From: an uncultured Oscillospiraceae bacterium
GTDB lineage: Bacteria > Bacillota > Clostridia > Oscillospirales > Oscillospiraceae
Reading direction: 5' to 3'
NCBI GenBank assembly: GCA_934597585.1
Contig: CAKTSA010000009.1
Coordinates: forward strand, 1-59,453
Length of the DNA: 59,453 bases
In this document: piece by piece, positions 30,492-38,441 of the stretch
Position numbering within the stretch: the stretch's first letter is position 1
How the letters are laid out: each line of letters opens with the position of its first letter
Notes under the pieces: generated by a model
The model's input: only the letters and a program-made list of their open reading frames with translations
Databases searched by the model: none
Told to the model about the DNA's origin: nothing
Program-made: the position numbers and the translations under genes

Positions 30492-31235
30492 ATGAGCTTT
30501 GGTGAGCAGCTGCGCAAGCGGCGTGAGGAGCTGGGCATGAGCCGGGATACGCTGGCGGAGCGCCTGGGCGTCAGCCGCAGCGCCATCGGCAATTACGAGA
30601 CCGGCGTCAGCACCCCCAAGGAGGACGTGCTGCTGCGGCTCTTCGACGCGCTGCAGATCGACCCCAACTACCTGTACCAGGGCAGCTTCCGCCACGCCTT
30701 CATCTGCACCGACGAGGAGCGGCGCCTGGTGGAAAAATACCGCGACCTGCCCCTGACCGCCCGCCAGCTGGTCCACACCGTGCTGGACGGTCTGGCCGAC
30801 CTGCGGCAGACGTGGCAGCAGGACGCGCCGGAGGAGGACATCCGCACCATCCCCCTGTACGCCTCCCCCGCCGCCGCCGGCTTTGCCGCCCCGGTATTTC
30901 AGGAGGATTACGACCTGATCCCCGTCACCGGCGATGTGCCCCGGGGCGCGGAGCTTGCCGTGCGCATCCAGGGCGACTCCATGGCCCCCTGGATCGCCGA
31001 CGGATCGGTGGTCTACGTCAACCACGACCCCCTGCAGAACGGTGACGTGGGCATCTTCTGCGTGGACGGCGACATGCTGTGCAAGCAGTACTGCCGCGAC
31101 CCCCTGGGCATGGTGTATCTCTTCTCCCTGAATCGCCAGCGTGCCGACATGGACGTGGTGTTCCACCGGGGCAGCGGCCGCAGCCTCACCTGCTTCGGCC
31201 GGGTGATGATCCACGGTCTGCCCCTGCCGGAATAA
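30492..31235 (+). CDS. XRE-family repressor with LexA-like S24 autoprotease domain
   Basis: A 247-residue protein. The N-terminal HTH is FGEQLRKRREELGMSRDTLAERLGVSRSAIGNYETG (residues 3-38). The C-terminal half is a peptidase S24 domain with catalytic Ser in IQGDSMAPWI and Lys in DMLCKQYC. An Ala-Gly pair in SPAAAGFAAP just ahead of it matches LexA-type self-cleavage sites. It is probably a stress-inactivated repressor acting on the CAAGANTCTTG array upstream. AGGAGG lies 7 nt before the ATG at 30492. No phage structural or recombinase genes are nearby, so this is not an obvious prophage repressor. A ferredoxin gene follows at 60 nt. Confidence 0.92.
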   Translation: MSFGEQLRKRREELGMSRDTLAERLGVSRSAIGNYETGVSTPKEDVLLRLFDALQIDPNYLYQGSFRHAFICTDEERRLVEKYRDLPLTARQLVHTVLDGLADLRQTWQQDAPEEDIRTIPLYASPAAAGFAAPVFQEDYDLIPVTGDVPRGAELAVRIQGDSMAPWIADGSVVYVNHDPLQNGDVGIFCVDGDMLCKQYCRDPLGMVYLFSLNRQRADMDVVFHRGSGRSLTCFGRVMIHGLPLPE

Positions 31236-31294
31236 TTTCCCGCCCCGGCGGGCATACTGCAGCCATTCCATGTTGAATAAAGGAGTGTGCTGCT

Positions 31295-31486
31295 ATGTAC
31301 GCAAACGTGAACCAGAAGGCCTGCATCCAGTGCGGCCTGTGCCCCAGCATCTGCCCGGAGGTGTTCTCTTTAAACGACGGCGCCCCCGCCCACGCCATCA
31401 CCGACCCCGTGCCCGAGGATGCCCGCCTGACCGCCCAGGAGGCCGCCGACAGCTGTCCCACCGGAGCCATCGAGATTAGAGGGTAA
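31295..31486 (+). CDS. small [4Fe-4S] ferredoxin
   Basis: A 63-residue single-cluster ferredoxin. Cysteines at 10, 13 and 16 (CIQCGLC) and 54 (DSCPTGAI) are the likely ligands; C20 of SICPE is the extra cysteine common in one-cluster relatives. It transfers single electrons in the cytoplasm. AAAGGAG lies before the ATG. A short GC hairpin at 31240-31254 without a T-run separates it from the repressor gene, so the two may share a transcript. The terminator at 31490 ends it. Confidence 0.93.
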   Translation: MYANVNQKACIQCGLCPSICPEVFSLNDGAPAHAITDPVPEDARLTAQEAADSCPTGAIEIRG

Positions 31487-31489
31487 GGT

Positions 31490-31520
31490 ATATCCCACGG
31501 CCCTGCCGTGGGATATTTTC
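31490..31520 (+). terminator. ferredoxin terminator
   Basis: A perfect 12-bp stem (ATATCCCACGGC with its complement, loop CCT) followed by TTTC, just after the ferredoxin stop. Confidence 0.88.
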
Positions 31521-31983
31521 TATACGTTTTAGCCTCCGGCGGCCCCTTTCTTTCAATAGCGAAAGAAAGGGGGAAAGAACGCCAGCAAAAACTGCGTTTT
31601 TGCATTTCCTTAACGCGCTATGCCGCATACAAAACTGTAAGTATTTACCACACGTTCACGCAGAATTTTCTTTTCCGATTCATCATCGAATCGTCTCTGC
31701 TCCAGCGCCGCTGCCGCTGATGCCTACGCCGAACAACGCAATAAGTTCTACCGTTGAAAATGTGAGCGGCAGCGGCGCAAAACGAAAGTCGATTTGTCAT
31801 ACGTAACGACAACCGTCCTGTTCTGTGAACGCGCGGTATGAAGTCTCAAATTTGCAAGAACGACAGCGTGCAGGAAGCCCAGAAACCTGGGTTTCTGGCT
31901 GCCTTTTTGGTCACTTTTGGGACAGTGGCCAAAAGTGACTCGCTCCGCAGAGCGAAACAATCCCAACTCCCGTAAAATAATAC
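31521..31983. repeat. non-coding gap with dispersed-repeat look
   Basis: About 460 nt without a credible gene. CTTTCTTTC and GAAAGAAAG form a hairpin near 31548-31569, and GCAAAAAC/GTTTTTGC another near 31577-31595. Around 31870-31930 CCCAGAAACC/GGGTTTCTGG and TTTTGGTCACTTTTGG are palindromic or repeated. A weak minus-strand frame at 31748-31966 has no ribosome site. The pattern fits an old dispersed element rather than a gene. Confidence 0.5.
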
Positions 31984-32012
31984 TTTACAACCCCGATTTT
32001 CTGTGGTATGCT
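31984..32012 (+). promoter_or_regulatory. rpsO promoter
   Basis: TTTACA (31984-31989), 17 nt, TATGCT (32007-32012). It leaves an about 105-nt leader before rpsO, with a small hairpin GCAC..GTGC at 32019-32032. Leader hairpins are typical sites for S15 autoregulation, though I cannot show binding. Confidence 0.7.
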
Positions 32013-32125
32013 ATTCAAGCACGTTAATGTGCATGACTATGGCCGTCCGGCTTCGTTGCGCGGATCATTCACCTGTCCCACGACGCAGCGGCGCGGCAAA
32101 TTATCTGAAAGGTGGATATACAACC

Positions 32126-32392
32126 ATGATGCTGAAAGACCAGAAGACCGCGATTATCGAGAACAACCGCACCCACGCTACCGACACCGGCTCCCCCGAG
32201 GTCCAGGTCGCCATTCTGACCGAGCGTATCAACCAGCTGACCGCTCACCTGAAGGTGCATCCCCATGACTTCCACAGCCGCCGCGGTATGCAGATGATGA
32301 TCGGTAAGCGCCGCCGTCTGCTGGACTACCTGGCCAAGAAGGACATCGAGCGTTATCGTGCCCTGATCGCCAAGCTGGGTCTGCGTAAGTAA
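32126..32392 (+). CDS. rpsO: 30S ribosomal protein S15
   Basis: An 88-residue S15, close to the usual 89. Landmarks include [35 protein letters not shown] and the C-terminal [26 protein letters not shown]. It binds the central 16S rRNA domain early in 30S assembly. AAGGTGG lies 10 nt before the ATG. It precedes pnp, the conserved bacterial order. Confidence 0.98.
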   Translation: MMLKDQKTAIIENNRTHATDTGSPEVQVAILTERINQLTAHLKVHPHDFHSRRGMQMMIGKRRRLLDYLAKKDIERYRALIAKLGLRK

Positions 32393-32404
32393 TTTGTTGA
32401 AACA

Positions 32405-32436
32405 GGGTGATGTGCGCACGCGCATCACCCTTCTTT
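32405..32436 (+). terminator. rpsO terminator
   Basis: GGGTGATGTGCG pairs with CGCGCATCACCC (one G-T pair) and is followed by TTCTTTC. It may be partial, as rpsO and pnp are often co-transcribed. Confidence 0.8.
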
Positions 32437-32469
32437 CACGTTTTGCCGTCTGCGCCAAGACTGGCCTTT

Positions 32470-32520
32470 AGCAGTTGAAAATGTGCCGAAACAGCGGCTT
32501 TCGGGGCGTTTTCAAGTGCT
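32470..32520 (+). promoter_or_regulatory. long leader hairpin before pnp
   Basis: AGCA-G-TTGAAAA pairs with TTTTCAA-G-TGCT, and an inner CCGAAA/TTTCGG stem stacks on it. In E. coli a double-stranded leader cut by RNase III allows PNPase to repress its own mRNA, and the position here is equivalent. The link is inference. Confidence 0.5.
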
Positions 32521-32576
32521 AAACGGTGGTGGCGGCATGGATGGCGAAGCCATATTTTTACAAAAGGAGAAACGAC

Positions 32577-34727
32577 ATGTCGACTATCATCACCCATCGC
32601 CAATTCCCCCAGTACCACAAGTATACCATGGACCTGGCCGGCCGTCCCCTGACCCTGGAAGTGGGCAAGCTGGCCGAGCTGGCCAACGCCGCCGTCATGG
32701 TGGGCTATGGCGACACCCGCGTGCTGTGCTGCGTCACCGCCTCCGCCCGTCCCCGGGACGGCATTGACTTCTTCCCTCTCAGCGTGGACTTTGAGGAGAA
32801 GATGTACTCCGTGGGCCGCATCCCCGGTAGCTTCAACCGCCGCGAGGGCCGCCCCGGCGAGAAGGGCATCCTGACCTCCCGCGTCATCGACCGCCCCATC
32901 CGCCCCCTGTTCCCCTATGACTTCCGCAACGACGTCTCCGTCATGTGCACCGTCATGGCCGTGGATCACGACTGCTCCCCTGAGATTGCCGCCCTCATCG
33001 GCACCTCCGCCGCCCTGGCCATCTCCGACATCCCCTGGAACGGCCCCGTAGGCGCCCTGAAGGTGGGCCTGGTGGACGGCAAGCTGGTCCTCAATCCCGA
33101 CAGCGAGCAGCGCAAGGTCTCTGACCTGGACGTCACTGTGGTCTCCACCGGCAAGAAGGTGGTCATGATCGAGGCCGGCGCCAACCAGGTCACCAACGAC
33201 ACCATGTTCGACGCCATCAAGCTGGCTCACGAGGAGAACCAGAAGCAGATCGCCCTCATCAACCAGATGGTGGCTGAGATCGGCAAGCCCAAGTTCGACT
33301 ATCCCCACGCCGACTTCGATCAGGAGCTCTTCGACAAGATCGTGGCCGCCACCATGGACGACGCCAAGGCCGCCATGGACACCGACGACAAGAACGTCCG
33401 CGAGGCCCGCTGGAACCAGCTCATCGAGAAGTGGCACGAGCTGTTCCTGGAGGAATATCCCAACATGGACCAGTATCTGGACGAGATCACCTACAAGTTC
33501 CAGAAGAAGATCGTCAAGGCCTGGCTGCTGGAGGGCCACCGCGTGGATGGCCGCCAGAAGAACGAGATCCGTCCCCTGGACGCCGAGGTGGGCGTGCTGC
33601 CCCGCGTTCACGGCTCCGGCCTGTTCACCCGCGGCCAGACCCAGGTGCTGTCCGTCTGCACCCTGGATACCCTGTCCGCCAACCAGAAGCTGGACACCAT
33701 CTGGGAGGAGACCGAGAAGCGCTACATGCACCACTACAACTTCCCCGGCTACTCCGTGGGTGAGGCCAAGCCCGCCCGCAGCCCCGGCCGCCGCGAGATC
33801 GGCCACGGCGCCCTGGCCGAGCGTGCCCTGCTGCCTGTGATCCCCCCTGTGGAGGAGTTCCCCTACGCCATCCGTGTGGTGTCTGAGGTGGTCAGCTCCA
33901 ACGGCTCCACCTCCCAGGGCTCCATCTGCGGCTCCACCCTGGCCCTGATGGACGCCGGTGTGCCCATCTCCGCCCCTGTGGCCGGCATCTCCTGCGGCCT
34001 GATCCAGGACGACGAGGGCGGCTTCACCACCTTCATCGACATCCAGGGCGTGGAGGACTTCCACGGCGAGATGGACTTCAAGGTGGCCGGCACCAAGAAG
34101 GGTATCACCGCCATCCAGATGGACCTGAAGAACGACGGTCTGACCATGGAGATCATCCGCAACGCCCTGGATATCACCTATGACGCCCGCTGCCAGATCC
34201 TGGATCAGGTGATGCTGCCCGTCATCAGCGAGCCTCGCCCCGAGGTCAGCAAGTACGCCCCCAAGATGATCACCATGCACATTGATCCCGACCGCATCCG
34301 CGAGGTCATCGGCAAGGGCGGCAGCGTGATCCAGAAGATCGTGGCCGAGTCCGGCGCCAAGGTGGACATCGACGACGACGGCACCATCCACATCGCCTCC
34401 CCCGATGCCGAGAGCTGCGACAAGGCCAAGAAGTTCATCGACGACATCGTCTTCGTCCCCGAGGTGGGCAAGCTGTACTACGGCCGCGTCGTGCGCCTGA
34501 TGACCTTCGGCGCCTTCGTGGAGATCGCCCCCGGCAAGGACGGCCTGGTCCACATCTCCAAGCTGGCTGAAAAGCGCATCGAGAAGGTGGAAGACGCCTG
34601 CAAGGTGGGCGACATGATGTGGGTCAAGTTCATGGAGATCGACGAGAAGGGCCGCTGGAACCTCTCCCACAAGGATGCTCTGAAGGAGATCGCCGCCAAG
34701 GAAGCCGCCGGCGAGAAGATCCTGTAA
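32577..34727 (+). CDS. pnp: polynucleotide phosphorylase
   Basis: A 716-residue protein with two RNase PH-like domains ([10 protein letters not shown]..., then [10 protein letters not shown] and [15 protein letters not shown]), the KH motif [15 protein letters not shown] at about residues 560-580 and the C-terminal S1 domain [34 protein letters not shown]. It degrades RNA 3' to 5' phosphorolytically and can add tails. AAAGGAGA lies before the ATG at 32577. Only a predicted leader hairpin separates it from rpsO. Confidence 0.98.
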   Translation: MSTIITHRQFPQYHKYTMDLAGRPLTLEVGKLAELANAAVMVGYGDTRVLCCVTASARPRDGIDFFPLSVDFEEKMYSVGRIPGSFNRREGRPGEKGILTSRVIDRPIRPLFPYDFRNDVSVMCTVMAVDHDCSPEIAALIGTSAALAISDIPWNGPVGALKVGLVDGKLVLNPDSEQRKVSDLDVTVVSTGKKVVMIEAGANQVTNDTMFDAIKLAHEENQKQIALINQMVAEIGKPKFDYPHADFDQELFDKIVAATMDDAKAAMDTDDKNVREARWNQLIEKWHELFLEEYPNMDQYLDEITYKFQKKIVKAWLLEGHRVDGRQKNEIRPLDAEVGVLPRVHGSGLFTRGQTQVLSVCTLDTLSANQKLDTIWEETEKRYMHHYNFPGYSVGEAKPARSPGRREIGHGALAERALLPVIPPVEEFPYAIRVVSEVVSSNGSTSQGSICGSTLALMDAGVPISAPVAGISCGLIQDDEGGFTTFIDIQGVEDFHGEMDFKVAGTKKGITAIQMDLKNDGLTMEIIRNALDITYDARCQILDQVMLPVISEPRPEVSKYAPKMITMHIDPDRIREVIGKGGSVIQKIVAESGAKVDIDDDGTIHIASPDAESCDKAKKFIDDIVFVPEVGKLYYGRVVRLMTFGAFVEIAPGKDGLVHISKLAEKRIEKVEDACKVGDMMWVKFMEIDEKGRWNLSHKDALKEIAAKEAAGEKIL

Positions 34728-34745
34728 CGCATCCCTCTGATAACG

Positions 34746-34780
34746 AAAAAAAGCGCTGTGCATCGCACAGCGCTTTTTTT
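34746..34780. terminator. bidirectional terminator of pnp and NTPase gene
   Basis: A perfect palindromic stem (AGCGCTGTGC and GCACAGCGCT) flanked by seven A and seven T, serving the convergent genes on both strands. Confidence 0.95.
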
Positions 34781-34790
34781 ATGTACGTTA

Positions 34791-35279
34791 TCAACAGCCT
34801 TCCCGCCACCGCCGCAGCTCTGCCGCCAGGGTGTCCCGGTTGTCCTCCGTCACCGTCAGCACCGTCACTTGGGGGTGCCGGGCGATGCGGTCCAGGAAGT
34901 CGCTCTCCGCCTGCTGCAGAACGCCGAGGATGGGGATGTCTCCCTCCAGCGCCCGGCACACCGCCGCCTGAAAGCGGACGGCCTCTGCCTCGTGGGGGCC
35001 CAGCTCGTCCATCACCAGCAGGCTGCACCCGGCGGTATCCGCCAGCGCGGCGCAGCCCAGGTCGTCAAACCGCTTCGGATCGCCGCCGTGGCCGCAATAA
35101 AACAGGAGGTTTTCCGGCGTGAAGGTCTCCTCTCCGGCGGCGGGCAGCAGATAGATGCCGCCCTGGTGCTTCACGGTGAAAAAGCCGCCCAGCGGGCCCT
35201 TCTCCGCCGCCAGCAGGCCACGGATCAGGGTGGATTTCCCCACGCCCTTCCGGCCCGTCAAAAACAGATGTCTCGTCAT
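34791..35279 (-). CDS. nucleoside-triphosphatase of the THEP1/NTPase_1 type
   Basis: A 162-residue P-loop protein. Walker A is GRKGVGKST at residues 9-17, and the Walker-B-like [11 protein letters not shown] is typical of NTPase_1 proteins. The chain is short and ends WREGC. Such proteins hydrolyse nucleoside triphosphates in vitro. In Clostridia they often sit beside molybdenum hydroxylase maturation genes, and here the gene is coupled to xdhC, whose stop is one base away. A role in molybdenum cofactor handling is inference. Confidence 0.8.
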   Translation of the reverse strand: MTRHLFLTGRKGVGKSTLIRGLLAAEKGPLGGFFTVKHQGGIYLLPAAGEETFTPENLLFYCGHGGDPKRFDDLGCAALADTAGCSLLVMDELGPHEAEAVRFQAAVCRALEGDIPILGVLQQAESDFLDRIARHPQVTVLTVTEDNRDTLAAELRRWREGC

Positions 35280-35280
35280 A

Positions 35281-36264
35281 TCAGTGGTTTCCGCAGTGCA
35301 TGGGGCAGCCGTGGACCTGCACCCCGGCGTTCTCCCGCCGGGTGGCCCGGACGCAGATCATCTCGCCGGCGATGGACACGGCGATCTCCTCCGGCGTCAC
35401 CGCCTTGATGGCGGTGCCGATGGGGGTATGTACGGTGGCGATGGCCGCCTCGCTGATACCCGCCTGGCGGAGCCGGGCGTTGACGCTGGCGGTCTTGCTG
35501 CGGGAGCCGATAACGCCGATGTAGGCGTACTCCCCCCGCAGTACCTGCTCCTGCACGGCGAAGTCGTGGCTGTGGCCGTTGGTCATCACCACCACATAGT
35601 CCTCGCCGCCCACCGGCACGGTGTCCGCCAGGTGGTCCAGGTCGCAGCACACCACCGCGTCGGCGGTGGGGAAGCGCTCCTTCGTCACCAGCTCCGCCCG
35701 GTCGTCCACCACCGTCACCCGGAAGCCCACCGTGGTCAGCAGCGGGCACAGCGCCAGCGAGCAGTGGCCCGCGCCGAACAGGATGGCCCGCTCCCCGATG
35801 GGCAGCGGCAGGGCGAAGTGCCCGCCGTCGGTGTCGGCGCTGCCCTGCAGCGCAGGCGCGCCGCCGTCCAGTGCCAGCACCAGCCAGCCCGGCTGCCGCA
35901 GGGCGATGCGCCGCAGCACATCCCCCGCCAGCGCGTGCCACACCCCGTTCTCAGCGGCGATGAACTGCAGATGCACCATCACGTCGCCGCCGCACACCAT
36001 GCCGATGTCCTCGGTGTCGTTGTGGTGGAGCTTGTATTCATGCACGGCGCTGCGCCGCTCCTGAAGGAGCTTTTTGCCCAGCCCGATGCTCTGGCCCTCC
36101 ACCGCGCCGCCGCCGATGGTGCCGCAGAGGAGACCCTCCGCCCCCACCAGCATCTGGGCCCCCTTCCCCCGGGGGGTGGAGCCGCTGTCGGCCACGATGG
36201 TACACAGCACCGTGTCATGGCGCTTCTCCATCTGATAGAGCAGTGTGGTAAAGATGTTGTTCAT
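35281..36264 (-). CDS. XdhC/CoxI-family molybdenum hydroxylase maturation protein
   Basis: A 327-residue protein with the XdhC_CoxI N-terminal domain (TIVADSGSTPRGKGAQMLVG, GTIGGGAVEG) and a C-terminal Rossmann domain (ILFGAGHCSLALCPLLTTVGFRVTVVDDRAE, VIGSRSKT). It ends in a CPMHCGNH tail with possible metal-binding cysteines and histidines. In other bacteria XdhC binds molybdenum cofactor and aids insertion into xanthine dehydrogenase. No molybdenum hydroxylase gene is in the window. AAAGGAG lies before the ATG. Confidence 0.9.
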   Translation of the reverse strand: MNNIFTTLLYQMEKRHDTVLCTIVADSGSTPRGKGAQMLVGAEGLLCGTIGGGAVEGQSIGLGKKLLQERRSAVHEYKLHHNDTEDIGMVCGGDVMVHLQFIAAENGVWHALAGDVLRRIALRQPGWLVLALDGGAPALQGSADTDGGHFALPLPIGERAILFGAGHCSLALCPLLTTVGFRVTVVDDRAELVTKERFPTADAVVCCDLDHLADTVPVGGEDYVVVMTNGHSHDFAVQEQVLRGEYAYIGVIGSRSKTASVNARLRQAGISEAAIATVHTPIGTAIKAVTPEEIAVSIAGEMICVRATRRENAGVQVHGCPMHCGNH

Positions 36265-36285
36265 GGCGGCGCTCCTTTCTCTCTG

Positions 36286-37944
36286 TTACAGCTTTGTCAC
36301 CATGGGGATGATCATGGGGCTGCGCTTGGTGTGCTTGTAGAGGTAGCTGCTCACCGCGGACTTCACCGTGCGGCACACCTCGCCGTCGTCCTTCCGGCGG
36401 CGGGCCGCCATGCCGTCCACGGCCTTCATGGCCACCTTCCGCATCTCCTGCATCAGCTCCTCGGACTCCTTTACATACACGAAGCCCCGGGTCACGATCT
36501 CCGGCTCGCACAGCAGCTGGTGGTCGTGGCTGGACATGGGCAGTACCACCACCACCATGCCGTCCTCCGCCAGGATCTTCCGGTCGTTCAGCACCACCGC
36601 GCCTACTTCGCCCACGCCGCCGCCGTCTACGAATACCTCGCCGGCGGGCACGGTGGTCTCGCACTTCATGTGCTTGGTGGTCAGCTCGATGACGCTGCCG
36701 TTGTCGGCCACGCAGATGTTGTTGGGGTGCATGCCCATGCTCTCCGCCACCCGCTTGTGGATCTGCAGCATCCGCTGCTCGCCGTGGAGGGGAATAAAGA
36801 ACTTGGGTCTGGTCAGGGCGTGGATGATCTTCAGCTCCTCCTGGCAGGCGTGGCCGGACACATGCAGCATGTCCGCCTTGTCATACACCACGTCCGCCCC
36901 CTTGCGGAACAGCTCGTTGATGACCCGGCCCACCGTCACCTCGTTGCCGGGGATGGCGCTGGCGGAGATGATCACCTTGTCGCCGGGGCCGATGTCCACC
37001 TGCTTGTGGGTGGAAAACGCCATGCGGTACAGGGCGCTCATCTCCTCGCCCTGAGAGCCGGTGGTGACGATCACCTGCTTATCCAGGGGCAGGCCCTTGA
37101 TCTTGTGGATGTCCATCAGCGTGTTCTTGGGCACTTTCATATAGCCCAGCTCCGTGGACACCTTCATGATATTCTCCATGCTCCGTCCCGTAACGGCCAC
37201 CTTCCGGCCGCAGGCCGCCGCCGCGTCCAGCACCTGCTGGATGCGGTGCACGTTGCTGGCGAAGGTGGTGACGATGATCCGCTTGTCGCAGCCGGTGAAC
37301 TGGCGGGTAAAGGTCTTGCCCACCGCCTTTTCGCTCATGGTGTAGCCGGGGCGCTCCACGTTGGTGGAGTCCGCCAGCAGCGCCAGCACGCCCTCCCGGC
37401 CCAGCTGGCCGAACCGGGCCAGGTCGATGACCTCGCCGTCAATGGGGGTGGAGTCGATCTTGAAGTCGCCGGTGTGGACCACCGTGCCCATCCGGGTGTG
37501 GATGGCAAAGGCCACTGAGTCGGCGATGGAGTGGTTTACGTGGATGAATTCCACCTGGAACTTGCCCGCCCGGATGGTCTGGCCCGCCTCCACCGTGATG
37601 AGCTTGGTGGTCTGCAGCAGTCCGTGCTCCTGCAGCTTCAGCTTGATGAGCCCCGCCGTCAGCCGGGTGCAGTAGATGGGCATGTTGATCTGCTTGAGCA
37701 CATAGGGGATGGCGCCGATGTGGTCCTCGTGTCCATGGGTGATGAACAGGCCCCGGAGGCGGTTGTGGTTCTTCACCAGATAGCTCACATCGGGGATCAC
37801 GCAGTCGATGCCATACATGTCATCGCCGGGGAATGCCATGCCGCAGTCCACCACGATGATCTCGCCGCCATACTCATAGGCGGTCATGTTCTTGCCGATC
37901 TCGTTGAGACCGCCAAGGGGGATAATTTTGAATTTTTCGGCCAT
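36286..37944 (-). CDS. rnj: ribonuclease J
   Basis: A 552-residue metallo-beta-lactamase/beta-CASP ribonuclease. The metal motif HGHEDH is at residues 70-75, with HVNHSIADS and HTGDFKID following. The beta-CASP part has TTFASNVHR, TGSQGEEMSALYRMA and HVSGHA. The C-terminal RNase J domain has HGEQRML and DGGGVGEVG. It is a 5'-3' exonuclease and endonuclease for mRNA turnover and rRNA maturation. ORF length and motifs are standard. Whether it is J1 or J2 cannot be told. The leader is long (see 37945-38250). Confidence 0.97.
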   Translation of the reverse strand: MAEKFKIIPLGGLNEIGKNMTAYEYGGEIIVVDCGMAFPGDDMYGIDCVIPDVSYLVKNHNRLRGLFITHGHEDHIGAIPYVLKQINMPIYCTRLTAGLIKLKLQEHGLLQTTKLITVEAGQTIRAGKFQVEFIHVNHSIADSVAFAIHTRMGTVVHTGDFKIDSTPIDGEVIDLARFGQLGREGVLALLADSTNVERPGYTMSEKAVGKTFTRQFTGCDKRIIVTTFASNVHRIQQVLDAAAACGRKVAVTGRSMENIMKVSTELGYMKVPKNTLMDIHKIKGLPLDKQVIVTTGSQGEEMSALYRMAFSTHKQVDIGPGDKVIISASAIPGNEVTVGRVINELFRKGADVVYDKADMLHVSGHACQEELKIIHALTRPKFFIPLHGEQRMLQIHKRVAESMGMHPNNICVADNGSVIELTTKHMKCETTVPAGEVFVDGGGVGEVGAVVLNDRKILAEDGMVVVVLPMSSHDHQLLCEPEIVTRGFVYVKESEELMQEMRKVAMKAVDGMAARRRKDDGEVCRTVKSAVSSYLYKHTKRSPMIIPMVTKL

Positions 37945-38340
37945 AGTTACTCCTTTTTACGAAATAATGGGTACATAACACGGCTTTATAGGGGCGAAAA
38001 AGGTACATAAAGGGGCGTAATAGCCCCCGGAAAAGTACCCGGAAAAGCGCGCAGCAAAACAAAGGCGGCCCGATGTCCCGCCGGCCCTGCATCGCCGTGG
38101 GAGCATCAAGGCGTTCGCCCCGGATGACCGTGTGTTGAATTGTGCTATAGGAGGCCGCCGCCGGCGGCCTTTTATATCACCGCGCAGCGACACCGCTCCG
38201 CGAAACAACCAAAAAAAGCGCAGATTTTTCTGCAATCTACACAAATTATAGCACACTTTTCCCCCGTTGTACACCCCCAACTTTTCGCCGCCTTCCGCCA
38301 GGGTTCGCAGCGGCGGTGCAAATCGGGAGAAAATCCGCAT
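37945..38340 (-). promoter_or_regulatory. rnj leader and control region
   Basis: The gap upstream of rnj holds an extended -10 promoter (TGTGCTATAAT; -10 at 38245-38250 minus). Just after it is a short hairpin GCAGA-TCTGC (38220-38233) followed by seven T (38211-38217), a terminator-like site within the first 30 nt of the transcript. A second GC hairpin, GGCCGCC/GGCGGCC at 38153-38169, is followed by TTTTAT on the plus strand. About 200 nt of unassigned leader remain before rnj. No credible reading frame is seen. Confidence 0.5.
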
Positions 38341-38348
38341 TTTTGCTG

Positions 38349-38377
38349 TTGTGATACCAAAAAAAATATGTTATAAT
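38349..38377 (+). promoter_or_regulatory. gdpP promoter
   Basis: TTGTGA (38349-38354), 17 nt, TATAAT (38372-38377), 65 nt before the TTG start of gdpP. Confidence 0.8.
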
Positions 38378-38441
38378 CAACAATGATTGTAAATTGGAGT
38401 GATATTCCCATCGGAAATCCCGCTTGAAATGAGGTGTCACC

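Noticed and set aside
30492..31235. Prophage repressor of an integrated phage
   Set aside because: No integrase, structural or lysis genes lie on either side, and the neighbours are core genes and tRNAs without attachment-site duplications that I can see.
37945..38340. 6S RNA or other known structured RNA upstream of rnj
   Set aside because: I could not trace the long central-bubble fold of 6S RNA or any other known family; only a promoter and two short hairpins are visible.
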